DNA of 64,000 bases, taken from Plasmopara viticola. Taxonomy: Eukaryota > Oomycota > Peronosporomycetes > Peronosporales > Peronosporaceae. This document shows, one piece after another, positions 32,093 to 45,400 of this stretch. The stretch's first letter is position 1, and the number at the start of each line of letters is the position of its first letter. The stretch lies in the NCBI GenBank assembly GCA_001695595.3, contig MBPM02000051.1, positions 372,001 to 436,000 of the forward strand, given 5' to 3'. Both the position numbers and the translations under genes were made by a program. The notes under the pieces were generated by a model. It saw only the letters and a list, made by a program, of their open reading frames with translations. It was not told where the DNA came from and did no database searches.

Positions 32093-35000
32093 ATGTCTGC
32101 CGCGCGCGCTCCTCGCGAGCTAGTTGCTGCGTGTATGGACCACATCGCACTCGAAGGAAGCGCAGGAATTCCATTGGTGTCTTTATTTTCTATCGTGGAG
32201 CCGAGCAACGACGTGTTTCTACACCGACAAGTGTGGCGGCTGCTGCGGTCAAGTCGCGGGGTCTTGCGCTTCTTTCGAAGCGCCACCGCGTCACCTAGCA
32301 AGAAGCGCAAGCGACCTGGTACATCAGAAAACAATGTAATTTTAATGAATATGAAGTACGAGATGTTGGGAGCTGCTGAGTCACTCGCACTGGACGACAA
32401 TTTGACTCTGACGATTGAAGAATTAGAGCTTCTTACATACGAGGACGCAGTGGCAACGCAGCAGAAAGCTGACAAAAAGATAATGGTGGTAGCGTGTGAG
32501 GAGCTGCGGCATCGCGCGCTAAATATCCCGGTAAAGGCCATTGCCGCAGACCTCGGACCTGAACATTTTAGCATTCTTGAGGCAGTTGGTCGCGCGCGCG
32601 TTCGGGGAGTGACAGTCATTGCGCTGACTAATTTGCTGAGTGGTGGAACTGTCAAGCGACTGCACAATTGTCTGGATACGCTTATCTCTTGCGGCTTGGT
32701 GGTCAAGCGAATGATGATAGTGGTCCGACCCACGATCAGGCGACTGAACATCATCCACCTGCCACGATTTGCTGCCAAGTTTCGACCTCAGATGTTTGAC
32801 GAGTCGGCGGATTTTGAATCTGATGAGCAGAGTCGAAAAATTTTGTGTGCGGCAGCAGAAACGTATTTAAAAGGATTGCCGACGCACTCGTCGGTGCTGT
32901 CGGATCTTGGACGCGACCTCAGTCTGCACAAACGACATCTGGAGGTGCTTCGCTCACATATAACACAAGAGTGTAAAGTGGATGAGAACTTTCCGTTGGA
33001 GTTGTTTCAGGCAGTATTGCAGCCATCGCGTCGTGCTAGGATTGAACCCAAAATCTTGAATTGCGTGCGTTATAAGCCATCGAATACTTGCAAAAACGTG
33101 CCAATTTGTCGAGGTATCGTTATAGAGCTTGGGTTGCTCCATCAGATCTATGGACTTATCGAAGACAGCGCCGCGAATGGAGTCACAATAATTGATTTAC
33201 GGAATCGGATCGTGCTACCAGGAAGCAAGTTGCCATACAAATTAGTGGGCGTCTTGGCAGGAATGTACAACTTGAAGGCGGAGTCGCTTATTTTAGGAAA
33301 GAATAAAGCTTTTCGATTGTACCTTGACTCGATGGCACCCAGCGCTAGTAACAATTTCAGCAAGGATCAAGATCGAGTCAAGTTTGCAGACAATTTCGTG
33401 CCACAAGCAAGCCAGTCGACTAATACCGTGAACGTAAACGAAATTACCGCTAAAGCGAAAATGGATCGGCATCTTACAGTTCGAGCTAACAAGGCCTTAA
33501 AAGTTGCGCTCAAAGGATCCGATATTGATGTAACGAGCACCCGACGTCGCGAGCATATTCTGGATCGCCTCGAGGATGAGAAAATTATCAGTTTATCGTC
33601 GTTGCGTGATAGTGTTTTTGGTATGGAGAAACAACGCGCTGAGGTTAACACGCTAAGAAGTTCCACTAACGCAGTTGGCGACATTACGATCCACAGTAAT
33701 GCAAATTGCATAACGTCTCTTGCTTCAATTGGAAGAGTCGACACTCGGTCAATTTTTCGTCTCGCAACCGAATTGGAAATTGCTAAGAAGTTGCGGCTCT
33801 TGCAGCTTCCATTACCGGCACGTAATGTTTCAACTAAATTTCGTGCGCTGCGCTGTGTAGTTGCGCCTGGTTATGAGCACAATGATGTTTTTATTCAAAG
33901 TTTTGTAAAAAATTATTGTCGCGATGAGCGCTTGCGGCGTATCCATCGAAATGCTGATCAGAGTGAAATTATTCGCTTTCACAAAATTGATAACGAAAAG
34001 GACAAGGAAATGGAGCATAAATTAATCCGAAAGAGACTAAAAACGGAGTCAACAATGTCTACATCAAGCTCTAATGAAAATAAAAAAATGATGTCGAGTC
34101 TAGATCGTGTTGTGGAGGCTCGAAGAGCTTTCGATTCAACATGTCATGCTTCAGACATAGGAGCAGCAAAAAGTTTTTCAGCTTCACATCCTCGAAATGA
34201 AATATGCTACAAGATTCGGCGCTTTGTGAGCCAGCAGAAGTCGGGGATTCACAACCAGCAATTTCGAAAACTCGGGTTTGCTTATGGTGTCATGTTTCGA
34301 TGCAAAGCTCTGCATCGATTTTTGTGGGATGCTTTGCATAAGAGCGACACAAGTCTTCAGCTCCTTGGCGATGGAGATGACGCATTAATTCAAAATTTGA
34401 ACGAGCCTGAAGGCGAATGCAGTAGCATGGTCGCATCACGTCGAGCTTCTTTGCCAGGAATTGTTTTTTCACGCGAATCGGTACTACACTCGATGCCTGT
34501 GCATTTATATATCCAGATTTTTTCGGGCGGAGGAATTTTGACAGATGCGGAGTTTGCCATCGTTGAAGAAGCCGTTTCGCACCAGCGCACATTCGAGGCT
34601 ATTCCAGTTGGGCTACGTGAGAAGATTTGGTGTCATGAGTCTGAACGCACCGCAAAGGTCTTAGGTACTCTAGCAGATTTAGGATTGATTCAACCCCATA
34701 AGATTGGAATGAAGCACCTGGTCAAAATTCTTCGAGCTGGGTACACAGATGGACGAGACGGTGTACTCTCTCGCGCGCTAAAAGATAACGCGCTTGGCGG
34801 ACTCTTTCGCTTAAACCAGCAGGTCAGAATCATGCTGAATGATCGTGACGATAAGAACAAAGACGCTCAGGCCGGGACCGAAAGCCGTAGTGTGAACGAG
34901 CTTGATTTTGTCCGTGTTGTTGGTTTTACAGAAAAAACATATAGCTTTGCGAACACGCTGCCGCTTACGTTTTCGTTTCAAACAAGATGCGATGTTGACC

Positions 35001-37219
35001 GCTACTGGGAGGCTCTCGAGTGCCTTTGTCTGGAGCAAATGGCAATGGAAGTGGAAAGTCCGCGAAGAAATGAGCCAGCCGTGCGCGAGGTACCAAAGCC
35101 TACAAAGACGCGCGCTCGACGAATGCTAAGAATCCTCGCGTGGATACCGAAGTCACAAAAGCCTGTAGCCAAGAATAAGCGCGATGAGGAGAGCGACGAA
35201 AGTGTCTTCAAGAGCAGCGGTATTGTCTCTACCATTTGTCGGTCCCGCAAGAAGCGACGACGTGCCGAATCTGATGGCGAGGGGAACAATGCTCGTGATG
35301 GAGTAAAGCGTAAGCGTAAAAAAAAACACTGCGACATGCCGGATGAAGATCAGTCGAAGTCGCCAATCCTCACCTGGTTAGATGAGCACGAACAACTTCT
35401 CATAGAGTACTTTATTGATAATTGCAAGAGCCGATGGAAAGTTCCTATTCCGCAAGGCTTGCAGCGTGAGAATGAGCAAGTGGCTTTTCGAAATCACAAC
35501 ATTTCACGAATAGGCTTCGGTCTTGTGGCTATTGCACGGAAACTAGGCAAGCGGAAGATTGACGTGAAGAAACGGCTGAAAGAAAAACTAATGGAGCCTG
35601 CGATCAGACTAAAGCTTGAAAATGCGAAGCGGGAAGCCGAGCTGGTTGATAACCCAAGTGGCTTGTTCGATGAGGAAATCGCGATCCAAGAATCGACGCG
35701 AATGACAGCACTCTTTCGGCGTGCAGTGATGATGATCATGTCACCACGAGAAGAGTACCATCCGCTGATAGCTGAGGAACTTATTTCGCTTTGGACTCCA
35801 CATGAAATTCGACTAGTTTGGCGGTACTTATGGCTTAAGAATTGGATTGTCCGTGCGTCCGAAAAGGAAAGAGGCCGAGGGTATTCCACCAGCAAGAGGC
35901 TGCAAGATTCGCTCAAGGTAAATACACTGTCGTATCCTTTGTTGTTATTTCAACAGGCTGCGGAGCAAGAAAGCATGGTAAATTCTACATTAGAGGAGAT
36001 CGCGGTGGGATCCAAAGATGCAATGAAAGTTAACATGGCTTGTGTTGGAGCTCAAAATAGTGATCTGCTCTTCGAAGATGACTTTCCCGCGAATGCTACC
36101 CCCGGCCAATGTGCTCTTGAGCTAGGATGTCAGGTGCTCGGCACGTGCTCGCTAACAGCAGTTCATTCCTCAGGTTTCGAGACGGATGCAGACTTTGTAG
36201 CCATTCCGCAGATAAATGGCAAGAGAGCACCCATCGCAACAACGTTTAAAAGAGGACGATTTCTTACATGCAAGAATCTAAAGGACAGATGTGGTTTTTC
36301 TGCGCATTTGGCCAACAAGGTAAATGTCTCGAAGGCATCGGATCTCATTGACAGCTGGCGAGTGGAGACGAAGATGAATGCAGTGACTATCGAGGACGCA
36401 GATCATCTGAGCGCTTGCGAGGCTTTTTCGCTTGAAGAGATCGGCGACGATGCAGAATCTGGGCTAGTCACGCAGCATTTGTTTCAATTTTCCAAGGAAT
36501 TGGATGAAGTGCTAAGCCAGGCTGTCGTAGCGCACGTTCGTGAAAGCGGAGATGAGGGCCTGACTTTGCTATCCCTGGTGAAAAAGGTTCGCAAAAGATA
36601 TTCTGAGAAAGAGAGTTCGTTGCACTTGTGTGTAGCGCATTGCGTGGATGCCCTAGTTGAACAGGGTGTGCTGATTGGCATTAACGCGTACAATGATCAG
36701 CGTTATATCGTCAAAGAACACGGAGATGTGTGGATGCTACGACCCTTCTCGCTGGTTCCAAGCACCACTTCATTGCCGGCACCTAAACTTATTTTCGAAG
36801 AGGAAAATGATACACTATCATTCCCATGGCTCAAAATGGACGGCGGGACAAACTATACATTTCTCTTCTCAATTCAGCGCAAGTTGCTGGCGCTAATAAT
36901 TCAGGCGCCAGGTATTACTGAAAAACGTGCTTACACCAAGATGGGTAAACTTTTGACCTTGCAGGATACTCGTGAGGCGATGTCATTGCTTGTGGAGGAC
37001 GGGCTAGTATACGCTCGTGCAGTTATTAACCCTGCTTCGGCTCAAGTCGCAAGTCTGTTTGGCTCATCGCTGCTTGCTACACCTTCAGTTCACAAGGTCG
37101 TAAAACTGGTTGACAATGTGCTGATTTATGACCGCTCGGTGTTTCAGGTGCACTATTTTCCCCACATCGAGTGCATTCAACGGTTTGGAAGCATTGTCCA
37201 AGATTATCAAAACGATTGA
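32093..37219 (+). CDS. TFIIIC B-block-binding subunit (GTF3C1/tau138-like)
   Basis: One exon encodes 1,708 residues. The protein resembles the largest TFIIIC subunit, which recognises the B box of tRNA genes and recruits RNA polymerase III in the nucleus. The N-terminus (DHIALEGSAGIPLVSLFSIV) parallels the opening winged helix of GTF3C1. Next come a strand-rich stretch with VVACEELRHRALNI (compare GTF3C1 'IVASQAMRYRALIG') and ILEAVGRARVRGVTVIALTN. A further winged helix near residues 345-410 (IYGLIEDSAANGVTIIDLR) fits the B-block-binding fold. A lysine/arginine cluster near 1050-1080 (KRRRAESDGEG, KRKRKKKHC) is a likely nuclear signal. More winged-helix-like segments lie near the C-terminus (DEGLTLLSLVKKVRKRY; APGITEKRAYTKMGKLL). 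Human GTF3C1 is about 2,100 residues, so this version is shorter. Assignment is by motif resemblance; the B-block domain call is good, the exact orthology less so. Confidence 0.83.
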   Translation: MSAARAPRELVAACMDHIALEGSAGIPLVSLFSIVEPSNDVFLHRQVWRLLRSSRGVLRFFRSATASPSKKRKRPGTSENNVILMNMKYEMLGAAESLALDDNLTLTIEELELLTYEDAVATQQKADKKIMVVACEELRHRALNIPVKAIAADLGPEHFSILEAVGRARVRGVTVIALTNLLSGGTVKRLHNCLDTLISCGLVVKRMMIVVRPTIRRLNIIHLPRFAAKFRPQMFDESADFESDEQSRKILCAAAETYLKGLPTHSSVLSDLGRDLSLHKRHLEVLRSHITQECKVDENFPLELFQAVLQPSRRARIEPKILNCVRYKPSNTCKNVPICRGIVIELGLLHQIYGLIEDSAANGVTIIDLRNRIVLPGSKLPYKLVGVLAGMYNLKAESLILGKNKAFRLYLDSMAPSASNNFSKDQDRVKFADNFVPQASQSTNTVNVNEITAKAKMDRHLTVRANKALKVALKGSDIDVTSTRRREHILDRLEDEKIISLSSLRDSVFGMEKQRAEVNTLRSSTNAVGDITIHSNANCITSLASIGRVDTRSIFRLATELEIAKKLRLLQLPLPARNVSTKFRALRCVVAPGYEHNDVFIQSFVKNYCRDERLRRIHRNADQSEIIRFHKIDNEKDKEMEHKLIRKRLKTESTMSTSSSNENKKMMSSLDRVVEARRAFDSTCHASDIGAAKSFSASHPRNEICYKIRRFVSQQKSGIHNQQFRKLGFAYGVMFRCKALHRFLWDALHKSDTSLQLLGDGDDALIQNLNEPEGECSSMVASRRASLPGIVFSRESVLHSMPVHLYIQIFSGGGILTDAEFAIVEEAVSHQRTFEAIPVGLREKIWCHESERTAKVLGTLADLGLIQPHKIGMKHLVKILRAGYTDGRDGVLSRALKDNALGGLFRLNQQVRIMLNDRDDKNKDAQAGTESRSVNELDFVRVVGFTEKTYSFANTLPLTFSFQTRCDVDRYWEALECLCLEQMAMEVESPRRNEPAVREVPKPTKTRARRMLRILAWIPKSQKPVAKNKRDEESDESVFKSSGIVSTICRSRKKRRRAESDGEGNNARDGVKRKRKKKHCDMPDEDQSKSPILTWLDEHEQLLIEYFIDNCKSRWKVPIPQGLQRENEQVAFRNHNISRIGFGLVAIARKLGKRKIDVKKRLKEKLMEPAIRLKLENAKREAELVDNPSGLFDEEIAIQESTRMTALFRRAVMMIMSPREEYHPLIAEELISLWTPHEIRLVWRYLWLKNWIVRASEKERGRGYSTSKRLQDSLKVNTLSYPLLLFQQAAEQESMVNSTLEEIAVGSKDAMKVNMACVGAQNSDLLFEDDFPANATPGQCALELGCQVLGTCSLTAVHSSGFETDADFVAIPQINGKRAPIATTFKRGRFLTCKNLKDRCGFSAHLANKVNVSKASDLIDSWRVETKMNAVTIEDADHLSACEAFSLEEIGDDAESGLVTQHLFQFSKELDEVLSQAVVAHVRESGDEGLTLLSLVKKVRKRYSEKESSLHLCVAHCVDALVEQGVLIGINAYNDQRYIVKEHGDVWMLRPFSLVPSTTSLPAPKLIFEEENDTLSFPWLKMDGGTNYTFLFSIQRKLLALIIQAPGITEKRAYTKMGKLLTLQDTREAMSLLVEDGLVYARAVINPASAQVASLFGSSLLATPSVHKVVKLVDNVLIYDRSVFQVHYFPHIECIQRFGSIVQDYQND

Positions 37220-37491
37220 ACAACACTGTTGCATTTTGTTGAACACTTCTATCTCATGTATCACGTGGGCATATATCACGGTTATGTTGTATATTAAAAA
37301 AGTCCACGAGGTATGCAATGTACCGAAAGATCGGGAATGTAAGGAATAGGATATTAAAGACAGTATCGCTGAGATTTGTGGCATGCTGCCAATTGCAACT
37401 CACATGTTTGATAGAGTTTATAATGCAATCACCTTGAAATAGCAGCTTAAAATTGGCTTATGTAGCAAATACCTTATGAACTAACAATGTC

Positions 37492-37525
37492 TTAGGCTTA
37501 TAAAGCAATTAGGCTTATATAGCAA
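37492..37525 (+). repeat. 17-bp tandem duplication
   Basis: TTAGGCTTATAAAGCAA is directly followed by TTAGGCTTATATAGCAA, with one mismatch. A third, weaker copy (TTGGCTTATGTAGCAA) lies about 35 bp upstream. It looks like local slippage. Confidence 0.75.
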
Positions 37526-40500
37526 TTACTTTATGACTGATGAACAGTTATAAATAATTGTTAAGGCAAAAGAACTTGTTTCAGCTTCAGGTGAACGAGT
37601 GTTCGCTTAAAAAGCGAAGTGTCTATCTAAATGCAGCCTTCCGATAGAATTTATCCTACCTCTGATTTTTGATAGCGACTGAAATCATCACAACTAGGGC
37701 AGAAAGCTTATTACTCATTTTCTGAAAAATTTCATTATGCACTGCCGGTATAGACATTGTAAGGGTGTCACTCCAGTACCAAGAGTCGCCATTGTTTTAT
37801 AATTTCGCATTAACGAGATACCAGGTAATAACCTATAGATTGGCTAAATTTCACGGCCCGCTCTGTCCCCACGTATCCCGAATTACATTTAATTTGGAAA
37901 AAGAAGAAGGTTATCCGTTGTCATTCTAATTTTTTTCAAAAAGTTGGTCAGGTCATAACGACGATCAATTGGTAGCGATGAAGTCCAAGTCAATTGATGA
38001 TGATCAAATTGACTACCAAGGATGTTCCTTCTACACCCCAGGATACATCTCCACTATAGTTAACCTTCGCGCCAAGGGCTGCACCTTGATCAATTTCTGG
38101 ATTAACGCGGGCGGAAAGTCGTAAGTGGCTAGCTCGCCTTAGAGCCGTTTGAGCAAATAGGGCTTGAAGAAGCCTCCATTCGGCAGCGCGCAGAAAGTCT
38201 GCGCTCCATCGAAAGCTCCGTATTCCTGCGATAAAAGTAAGGACCGTCACGACCGCTTTGGCAATGGATCGCCTATCCCTTCGCCCACAAAGGTGACAAC
38301 AATTTTAACATGCGAAAATTTGCCAAAAAAACCTCTTCGCTTGGGCACGTCCCCAAATGTGTTGTCATAGCGTCAGACTCACTGGTCGTTCGAAAGGATT
38401 TGTCAAGACTACAGGAATTTATAAGGATAAAGGATTAAGTCCCAGTGTAGAACGTTTTTGTTGATGAGGCACAACATTGGGGACCAGGAGGAAGAAGGTC
38501 AAGCAAAAAACGGCAACCTTTCAATATGATACTCGAGTTCGTTCGATGAACAGAATCATTAAGGCAGTAAATGTGGAGATCGTTGTCTCGTCAGAGGTAA
38601 GCGCTCTCGACAGCGGGTCTGATGAAGAAGTGTAGGACATTATGTATGGCTGAGATAGGGCCATGGGCTCAAGGGCTTTACTCATATGCTTTTCGCATCG
38701 CGACAGATCCATGGCAATCATACGTCGCTTGAAATTTAAGAAAGAGCTCGGATAGAGAAAAGTTGAGTTTTGGACGCCATCTTATACATCTTGCGCAATT
38801 GGCTATCGCCTTTCCCGGCATGTTTCGTTGTCACAACCGTGCCTTGAAAAACCAAAGTCTTCGTAAAACTTCAGCAAACTGCTCTGCTTTTTGGGTTCCT
38901 TCCCTTTTTTGGAGAATATAAATCACTTCGAATGCACAAGAAAGACAATGTTCCGAGCGCTTTGACCCCGGGTCCACTTTGTCACCTCGAAAATCCGCAT
39001 ACTCTGTCAACGACGATCGTGCTCAGTTAGTTACTAGCCTTACTAGCCACTCTTCATGCATCGTCAGGGCAATACTCTTATGTCTTAATTACAGTCATTT
39101 TATTATGCAGCAAACATTGTTATTGTCAGTAAATTAAGGGCCACTTTGTGCGCATCGGCAGAGCTCAGCTTTTGACTGTTTGGCTGAAAGCCAACCACGT
39201 CTCTCGTGTGCTGTCCTCTTCTAATTCCTTACATGGATATTCACGCCACTGATAGGACCTAGCGCTTACTGCCTTCACATTTTCTTAAATACGCTACATA
39301 TTAGATACACCAGATACCGTGTCTTACAAGCATGGCTCGATAATTTTTCGTGCCATTATAAGCACTAGCGATGGGACCCACCCGTGCTGCCTTGGTCTAA
39401 AACCTCTGTTTCTGACAAGCCGCAAATGCTGTGTCCGCTTAATGTCTTACCTACCACTAAATTGCAGTGCCAGGGCTTGCTCATCCTGCCATGGCTGGCA
39501 TGCAGTCAGTGCTGCGTTTTATCAGTATTGCACAAGGGTCAACGTAAAATTTCACTTTCCGAACTCTTGCTCTCGACATCGTCAGCATTCATTTCTAGCA
39601 TTCCAATTGGATCACATCGACAAGCTTTCTACGCCAATAATGCCTTATTTACCTAGAAAGTTGGTCACATGTTTTACCAAAATTCCAGGCTGATGGTACC
39701 TAATCCACGCCCTCCAAATGACTCAGAAACTGTGGTATTCTTGTTGCGCTATATCCAAGAGACTTACGACCTAACAACGTTTGACGCTTACGAAGTTGAG
39801 GAGCCTCATTCTTGGATCTATCGGTGTACTTAATTCAGACCTGTCATTTAGGAATGATGACTCTATCACGTTTGTGTTTCTTTGCAATAGGTGCACCAAG
39901 GGGCATCGAACCCCCATAGCTAGACGGTCCTTTGGTAAGCCACTGATTAACAGATACACGTGGTAGGTTTTAGGTGGCCTAAGTAGATTCAAATGAATAA
40001 ATAATGGTGGACGCGATTTATACACGCAAGTTTGCTTTGCCAATGCTTGAAGCAGCCGTGAAGGGTTCTTGATAAACATGAAGGGCTTTATTGACTTTGG
40101 GGCATTAAACAATCACGTCTGATTCTTCACTACCAAAGAAAGTCAGCCATGCTTTGGCCGAAGCTTAAAAGGTGTAGCTGGGATTCGTGATGCCCACACC
40201 GCTCGATGTCTCCTGACTTTGAAAGCCTTTTGATACCCCTTCCACCTAAAACAAGTCCCTTTCACGATCGCCTCAAAAGAGAGTGATTGTGCACGGACCA
40301 TCTCCGTTTAAATCTTGCCCATGTACCATCCGTCCTAGAAGCCAATGGCTACAACCTTTTTAACAGAAATGTACTAACCATCCCGGTCAGCAGAATTTGC
40401 AACTCTTGGTCAAACCTTACAAATTTTATCTACCCCGAGTAAGCTGCAAGGAAGTGCGATCGCACACTCTAAGGGCGATAGAAAGACTGGAGTTAGCTGA

Positions 40501-42379
40501 CGCTTTATCTACCAGCTGAACATGATCGCCTCAAATAAGAAATTGCACGTAATTGTCATCTATTTTCTTCTTGCCAAACTTCACGATGATCAGAATTACT
40601 CCGTATTGCTCCACATGCGTTAAGGCGGGCATTATGATAATTTTATTTGAGCTCTCTGACTCAAAGCAGGAGACTCTCAACTTTCTTTATTTCAAAAGTC
40701 TTTATGTTCAGTCAAGATTTAGGTGCGGCAATCGCTTAAGGTGCGTCATCGACGCAAAGGAGTTCATCATTTTATGTTGAAGATGCTTGAATAGAGCATT
40801 ACCAAAACTGGAAAGTGCTTTTGGACGCGCACGGAATGTGTCAGGATTTCAGCAACTAGATATTGCATATGTAGAAAATATTTTAAAAATACTATCTAGC
40901 ATTGCAAGCCCTACTTGTACAAATGATACTTTGGCCATACACTTTTTTTCAAGTTTTTCGATATGGAATTGTTTCAACAGCCATTTAAAGAAAAACTGAC
41001 TTATTTCCGCTGATCTCTATTGGTGCATAAGTCAACTATCTTGTGTGACGGCAAGCACTTGCTAGCGTGCAGAATGTTGCGACGCACCACTGGTTAAGAT
41101 GACTAAAAACTTCCGTATAGCTTTGTTTACTTGCGCATTTGATCCGCAGTCTACCCGACTGCTTTTACCTTCGAGGGTTGTCAACACGGGCTCAGTTCCT
41201 ATCGCTCGTATCAACTACGCTCTCGTCACAATACTTTGGGTCTTAACTGATCACTTACCCTTTATCTAATGTTTTCCAGGTCTTATAGGCGCGGTATTTA
41301 TTCATAGCCCGTGAGCAAGATGAAGATTTCATTCGTGATTTACCTTTGGGACATGCATGGCGTGTGGGCAGTAAGCTCTGTTTAGCTTGGAGATACTTTT
41401 AATCTTTGGGATTGGCCAAGGTCAGCGGATTATCATTAACAGCTTTAAGCCATACAAGAGGACAAATCGCTCACTCACAATAGTTTAAACCAAAAGCATG
41501 TTTATAGCCTTACTACACTTTAAGTGTGATTAATGTAGCATCTTTTATCGTTGCTGCCTGCACTTAAATGCACTAAATGCGTGCAAGTCCTACCTTTAAG
41601 CCGTTTGTAAGTAAATCGTTCCGGGAACAACGCCAATAATAAAAAGCATCATTTTTTAATTTTGATCATTCTACTGAATCACGCTTCCATTGTTTGCAGA
41701 GAAAAATGTACGAGTACTGACAAAGCTCAAATTTGCCGGAAGTAACGTTTTTGTCCTAAGACAATTCCTATGGTGAAGTGACATTACGGATGAATGTCCA
41801 GAGTTTTGCCCGGCTAATCAGATAAAAAGATGCAAACGCTACGCTTACTAAGGTTCTGATTCGCACGTGATAATACTTGGATCCATCAGCTTACACTTCA
41901 CTTTGAGTGCTTCTACCCGGGCTTCCTGCGCGCATGCTGTCTCAACTCGAGCTTAGGCTTTATTTTAAAAAATCAGATGCCGAGATACGGTCAAGCTCTT
42001 TGGCAGAAGAGAGGACTGCAAATGTTGCCACAGCCTTAGATTGATGGAAGCCAGCAAGTCTGCCGAGTAGCTCAAGAAATCGTCTGCAAGATGCCAAAAA
42101 AAAATTTACATTTAAAAGAGAGTTTGGAAAGGCGATTTATCCAACTAAGACGGGTTAATATCTACAAGTGTCTCCAGGTGTGATGGAGTTACTACAGAGA
42201 ATACGCACCGAAAGATGTACAATGATCCATTGAGTAATCGATTGCTATCCCTCGTATTCAGGGATACGACCTGTGCATTTTTTCATTTTGAAGACTAATT
42301 GAACTTACAAACACTATACTGACTCCATTTCTTCGAACAATATTAAATTTGCTGCCTAGGCCTGCATGGGCTTGGTCCA

Positions 42380-42480
42380 TATTACATTATTAATCTTGAA
42401 GTACCTCTGTATGCAAATCGGAGTAAGTACCGATAAGGTGCCTGTCGTGCACCAGAAGCCACTTCTCCTTTAGGTAAAAA
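42380..42480 (-). repeat. Dispersed LTR-like fragment, copy A
   Basis: On the minus strand the core reads GTGGCTTCTGGTGCACGACA followed by GGCACCTTATCGGTACTTAC. It matches 47735-47800 on the plus strand with mostly transition differences. The pair are therefore inverted copies of one family, about 5.3 kb apart. The type (LTR) is a guess from the non-coding nature and neighbouring motifs. Confidence 0.55.
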
Positions 42481-45400
42481 GCACTTCTTACTACAAACGC
42501 TTGACGTATCTGTAATGGATCACTACGTTCTTCTCACAAAGACTTGACTTTTATCCGTCCGAAAAGTATTGAGTGCCACTCACCACTCCTGACTATTATA
42601 CCTAACATTAATTTAGTCATTGCGACGACTTAACATGCGAAGAGGATGGCTGGTTGGCGGCTGGACCATAATATAAAACCAAAAAAGCTCCGTGTACAGT
42701 ATATTTGGCTTCTACGGATTGCTCTGGACCAAGATTGGCACCAGCCGCACATAGCAAGTCTCAAGATATTCGATCGTCAATAAGTCGCTCGAGCAACTAA
42801 GTTCTTGAAAAATCTTTATATTTTGCCGCAAAGAAAAACGCGCGTCTTTCGTTCTCTATCCCCGTTAGTCGTCAAACATCTTCGCTTCGAGCAATAAATA
42901 GGGGAACAATTGGCTAGATCTTCCTTCGTTAAAGCTGCAAAGGAACCCTCAGGTAGTCGACAGCGTTGTCGAAACAACTTTATCGCCCAGGGGTACTCTT
43001 CTAAATATGTCAAAACCAACGTCAGAGCATCGGCAATGCAATTGAAATACACCAAGTCTTTGAAGCGGGGTTCGACTCGGTGTTCATTAATTGATGAGGC
43101 CATTAAATTTGAGATTTAGGAAAAGTTGAAGGCAAGATCAAGGACGACGCCCTTTGGTATATTAATTGCTAGACGAAGTTTGCAACGCAGTGGGCGAGGA
43201 GCTTTGTGAATTGCCCAATAACGAATACCGATGCAAGTCGCCGTCTCGTGAGATGCCTAGTCACTCGCTGGAAAGCGCGTCCAACAAAGAAAAGAAGGTC
43301 CTTTTGGATATATTGGCCGGCTGGTGCAGGCCATGGTGATGAGTAAAATAATCGTCTGCTTCGTGTACCACAAGGAGACATTGTTTGCGTAAGATCTGTG
43401 AGCGTAATTTGGTTCAGAAGAAACGTTGACCCCACGCGACCTAATGATGGCTATGCGCGTGCTTTTTAAAGTACATCAAATTTGACCTAAGTTTTTCCTC
43501 GGCGTCGTGAGACTAAATACAAAGTGACCTGTATTTGATAGGGGAATGATCCCCGCATAGTTGGTACCACGGCTCAGTCAAGATTATTCTTAGATTGGGT
43601 GAATCTATAGGGTATTACATTCCAAAACCCTACCATCACGAACGAAGCACTTAGCATCCAGTGAAAAAAATTCACGGGACGGGTCAGAGACATTATAAGT
43701 CTGAGTTGTCTTAACGTTGATAAAATACGAAGCTAGGCGCTGAAAGCGTAGATTTCGAGTGCCTCATACTCCAACGCAAAGCTAAAAGACCTAGGCTCAC
43801 GTACAAACATCCATTCTTCTGGTTCTAGATTACAGTGGCCTTATGACAGCCACTTTGAAGCCATATAATAGCTCCAAGAATCTTTTTGAAACAAGATTAT
43901 CGCTTTACAGCACAAGAAGCTTTTGCCACCCGCATTTGTGACTCTATTTTACAACGCTTTTCATATAAAGAGCAGTAGCCCCTACAAACCGAATGTATTC
44001 ACTGCAAACTCCACGGAATCTAGCTTGGCTGTCAAGCGATGATTTCTTTTGACAGAATCTAACTTCTTGTGCTCTTGAAGAGAAAATTGACTCTTTTTGC
44101 AGCATTGCTTATAAGCTTTACGGTCGAATCGACCGCCCTTACTCTCAGCGCGAGGTCTCAAGACTGTGCAAAACAGTTTTTTTACAGTGAGCTTCTTGCT
44201 CAACTAATTGTTCAAAAGCACAGTCGACTCGATGGCAAATAAAGTGCACTGTTATCCGCTTTATGACCCTCTGTGCCCCTTTTTAAATATTGTCGTGTGT
44301 TGAACAAACGCTATAAAGCTATGCGAGGACACCATGAAACACGTATGCTATTTGAGTCTTCAAGACTGTATTACCTCTGGGAACGCAACACATTGAATGT
44401 TGGGTACATTGACATTGTCCAAGAAAGGTCGATGTTGCCACTAGCCCGAGCCTTTTGCAGGGCCTTTGAAGATAAATCGTTACAACTTGTCTCTTTCTAG
44501 CGATATACTTATAGAATCTATGAAGACATTTGAATGTTCTTTTCCATCTACTGAGAAGTACTTTGTTTATCTTGCTTCAACGCTGTCGCATCACTTGCCC
44601 TGTTCATTGTAAGTAGACAACATTTTGCAAACTATCCCATGATATCTTAGAGACCGGGCTAATGAAAAAAAAATTGCTTGAAGTCTGGTCCTCTTTAAAA
44701 CCTAAAAGCATTTATTCTCCAACGAATTGTCGAAGCTCCGGGGTACACCAATCTATTGATAAGATAGGCAAATTTACTGAGGATTCATGAACTGCATTAC
44801 AAACCGAAATATTGATAGTTCATCGGCCAGCGAGGGCGGAGACTTATTGCACATATTGCGCAGTGTATCGTATAACGCATTGTTGACTCTTTCCGTCAGA
44901 CTATCTGTCTGTGAAAGTTGCTGTCGAGGCAAGCAAGCAGGTTTCCAACAGCTGGACCAGCGTTTGACAAAACGCTGGAGAACCGCGAGCTTCTGTCTGA
45001 CTTCATGATGTCCAGAAAACCATTTTAGAAAAATCAGTAGGCTTCAGCTGTGTTCTCAATTTTTGCGCATAGTCTTCTCTCTTTTCTATCATTGTCACTA
45101 TTTTTGCTAGCTTTGTGACCAAATCGACCTATTTGACCGATGCCCTAGCAATGATGGCCGTCAACACCGTTAATTTCTGCATATTTCTACAAAGCTAGTG
45201 CTTCTCCTGCTCGTTGGAAAAGAATCGTGAGAGTTGGTTGCGCCTAAAGCTCGCCGGAAGAAATATTGCTCTTAACTGTTGCATTTGCTTTTTTAGATCA
45301 TGATAGTTTCAGGTGAAGAGATTCCACAGGTGAGTGGTCAACTTTTGACCTGGTCTTTCCTACAAGTGAATGAGAATGCATCGCGCATCTGGGCGACTGT

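Noticed and set aside
32080..32778. 232-codon minus-strand frame antisense to the TFIIIC gene
   Set aside because: Its composition is Ser/Arg-rich, typical of an antisense shadow, and the plus strand has conserved domains.
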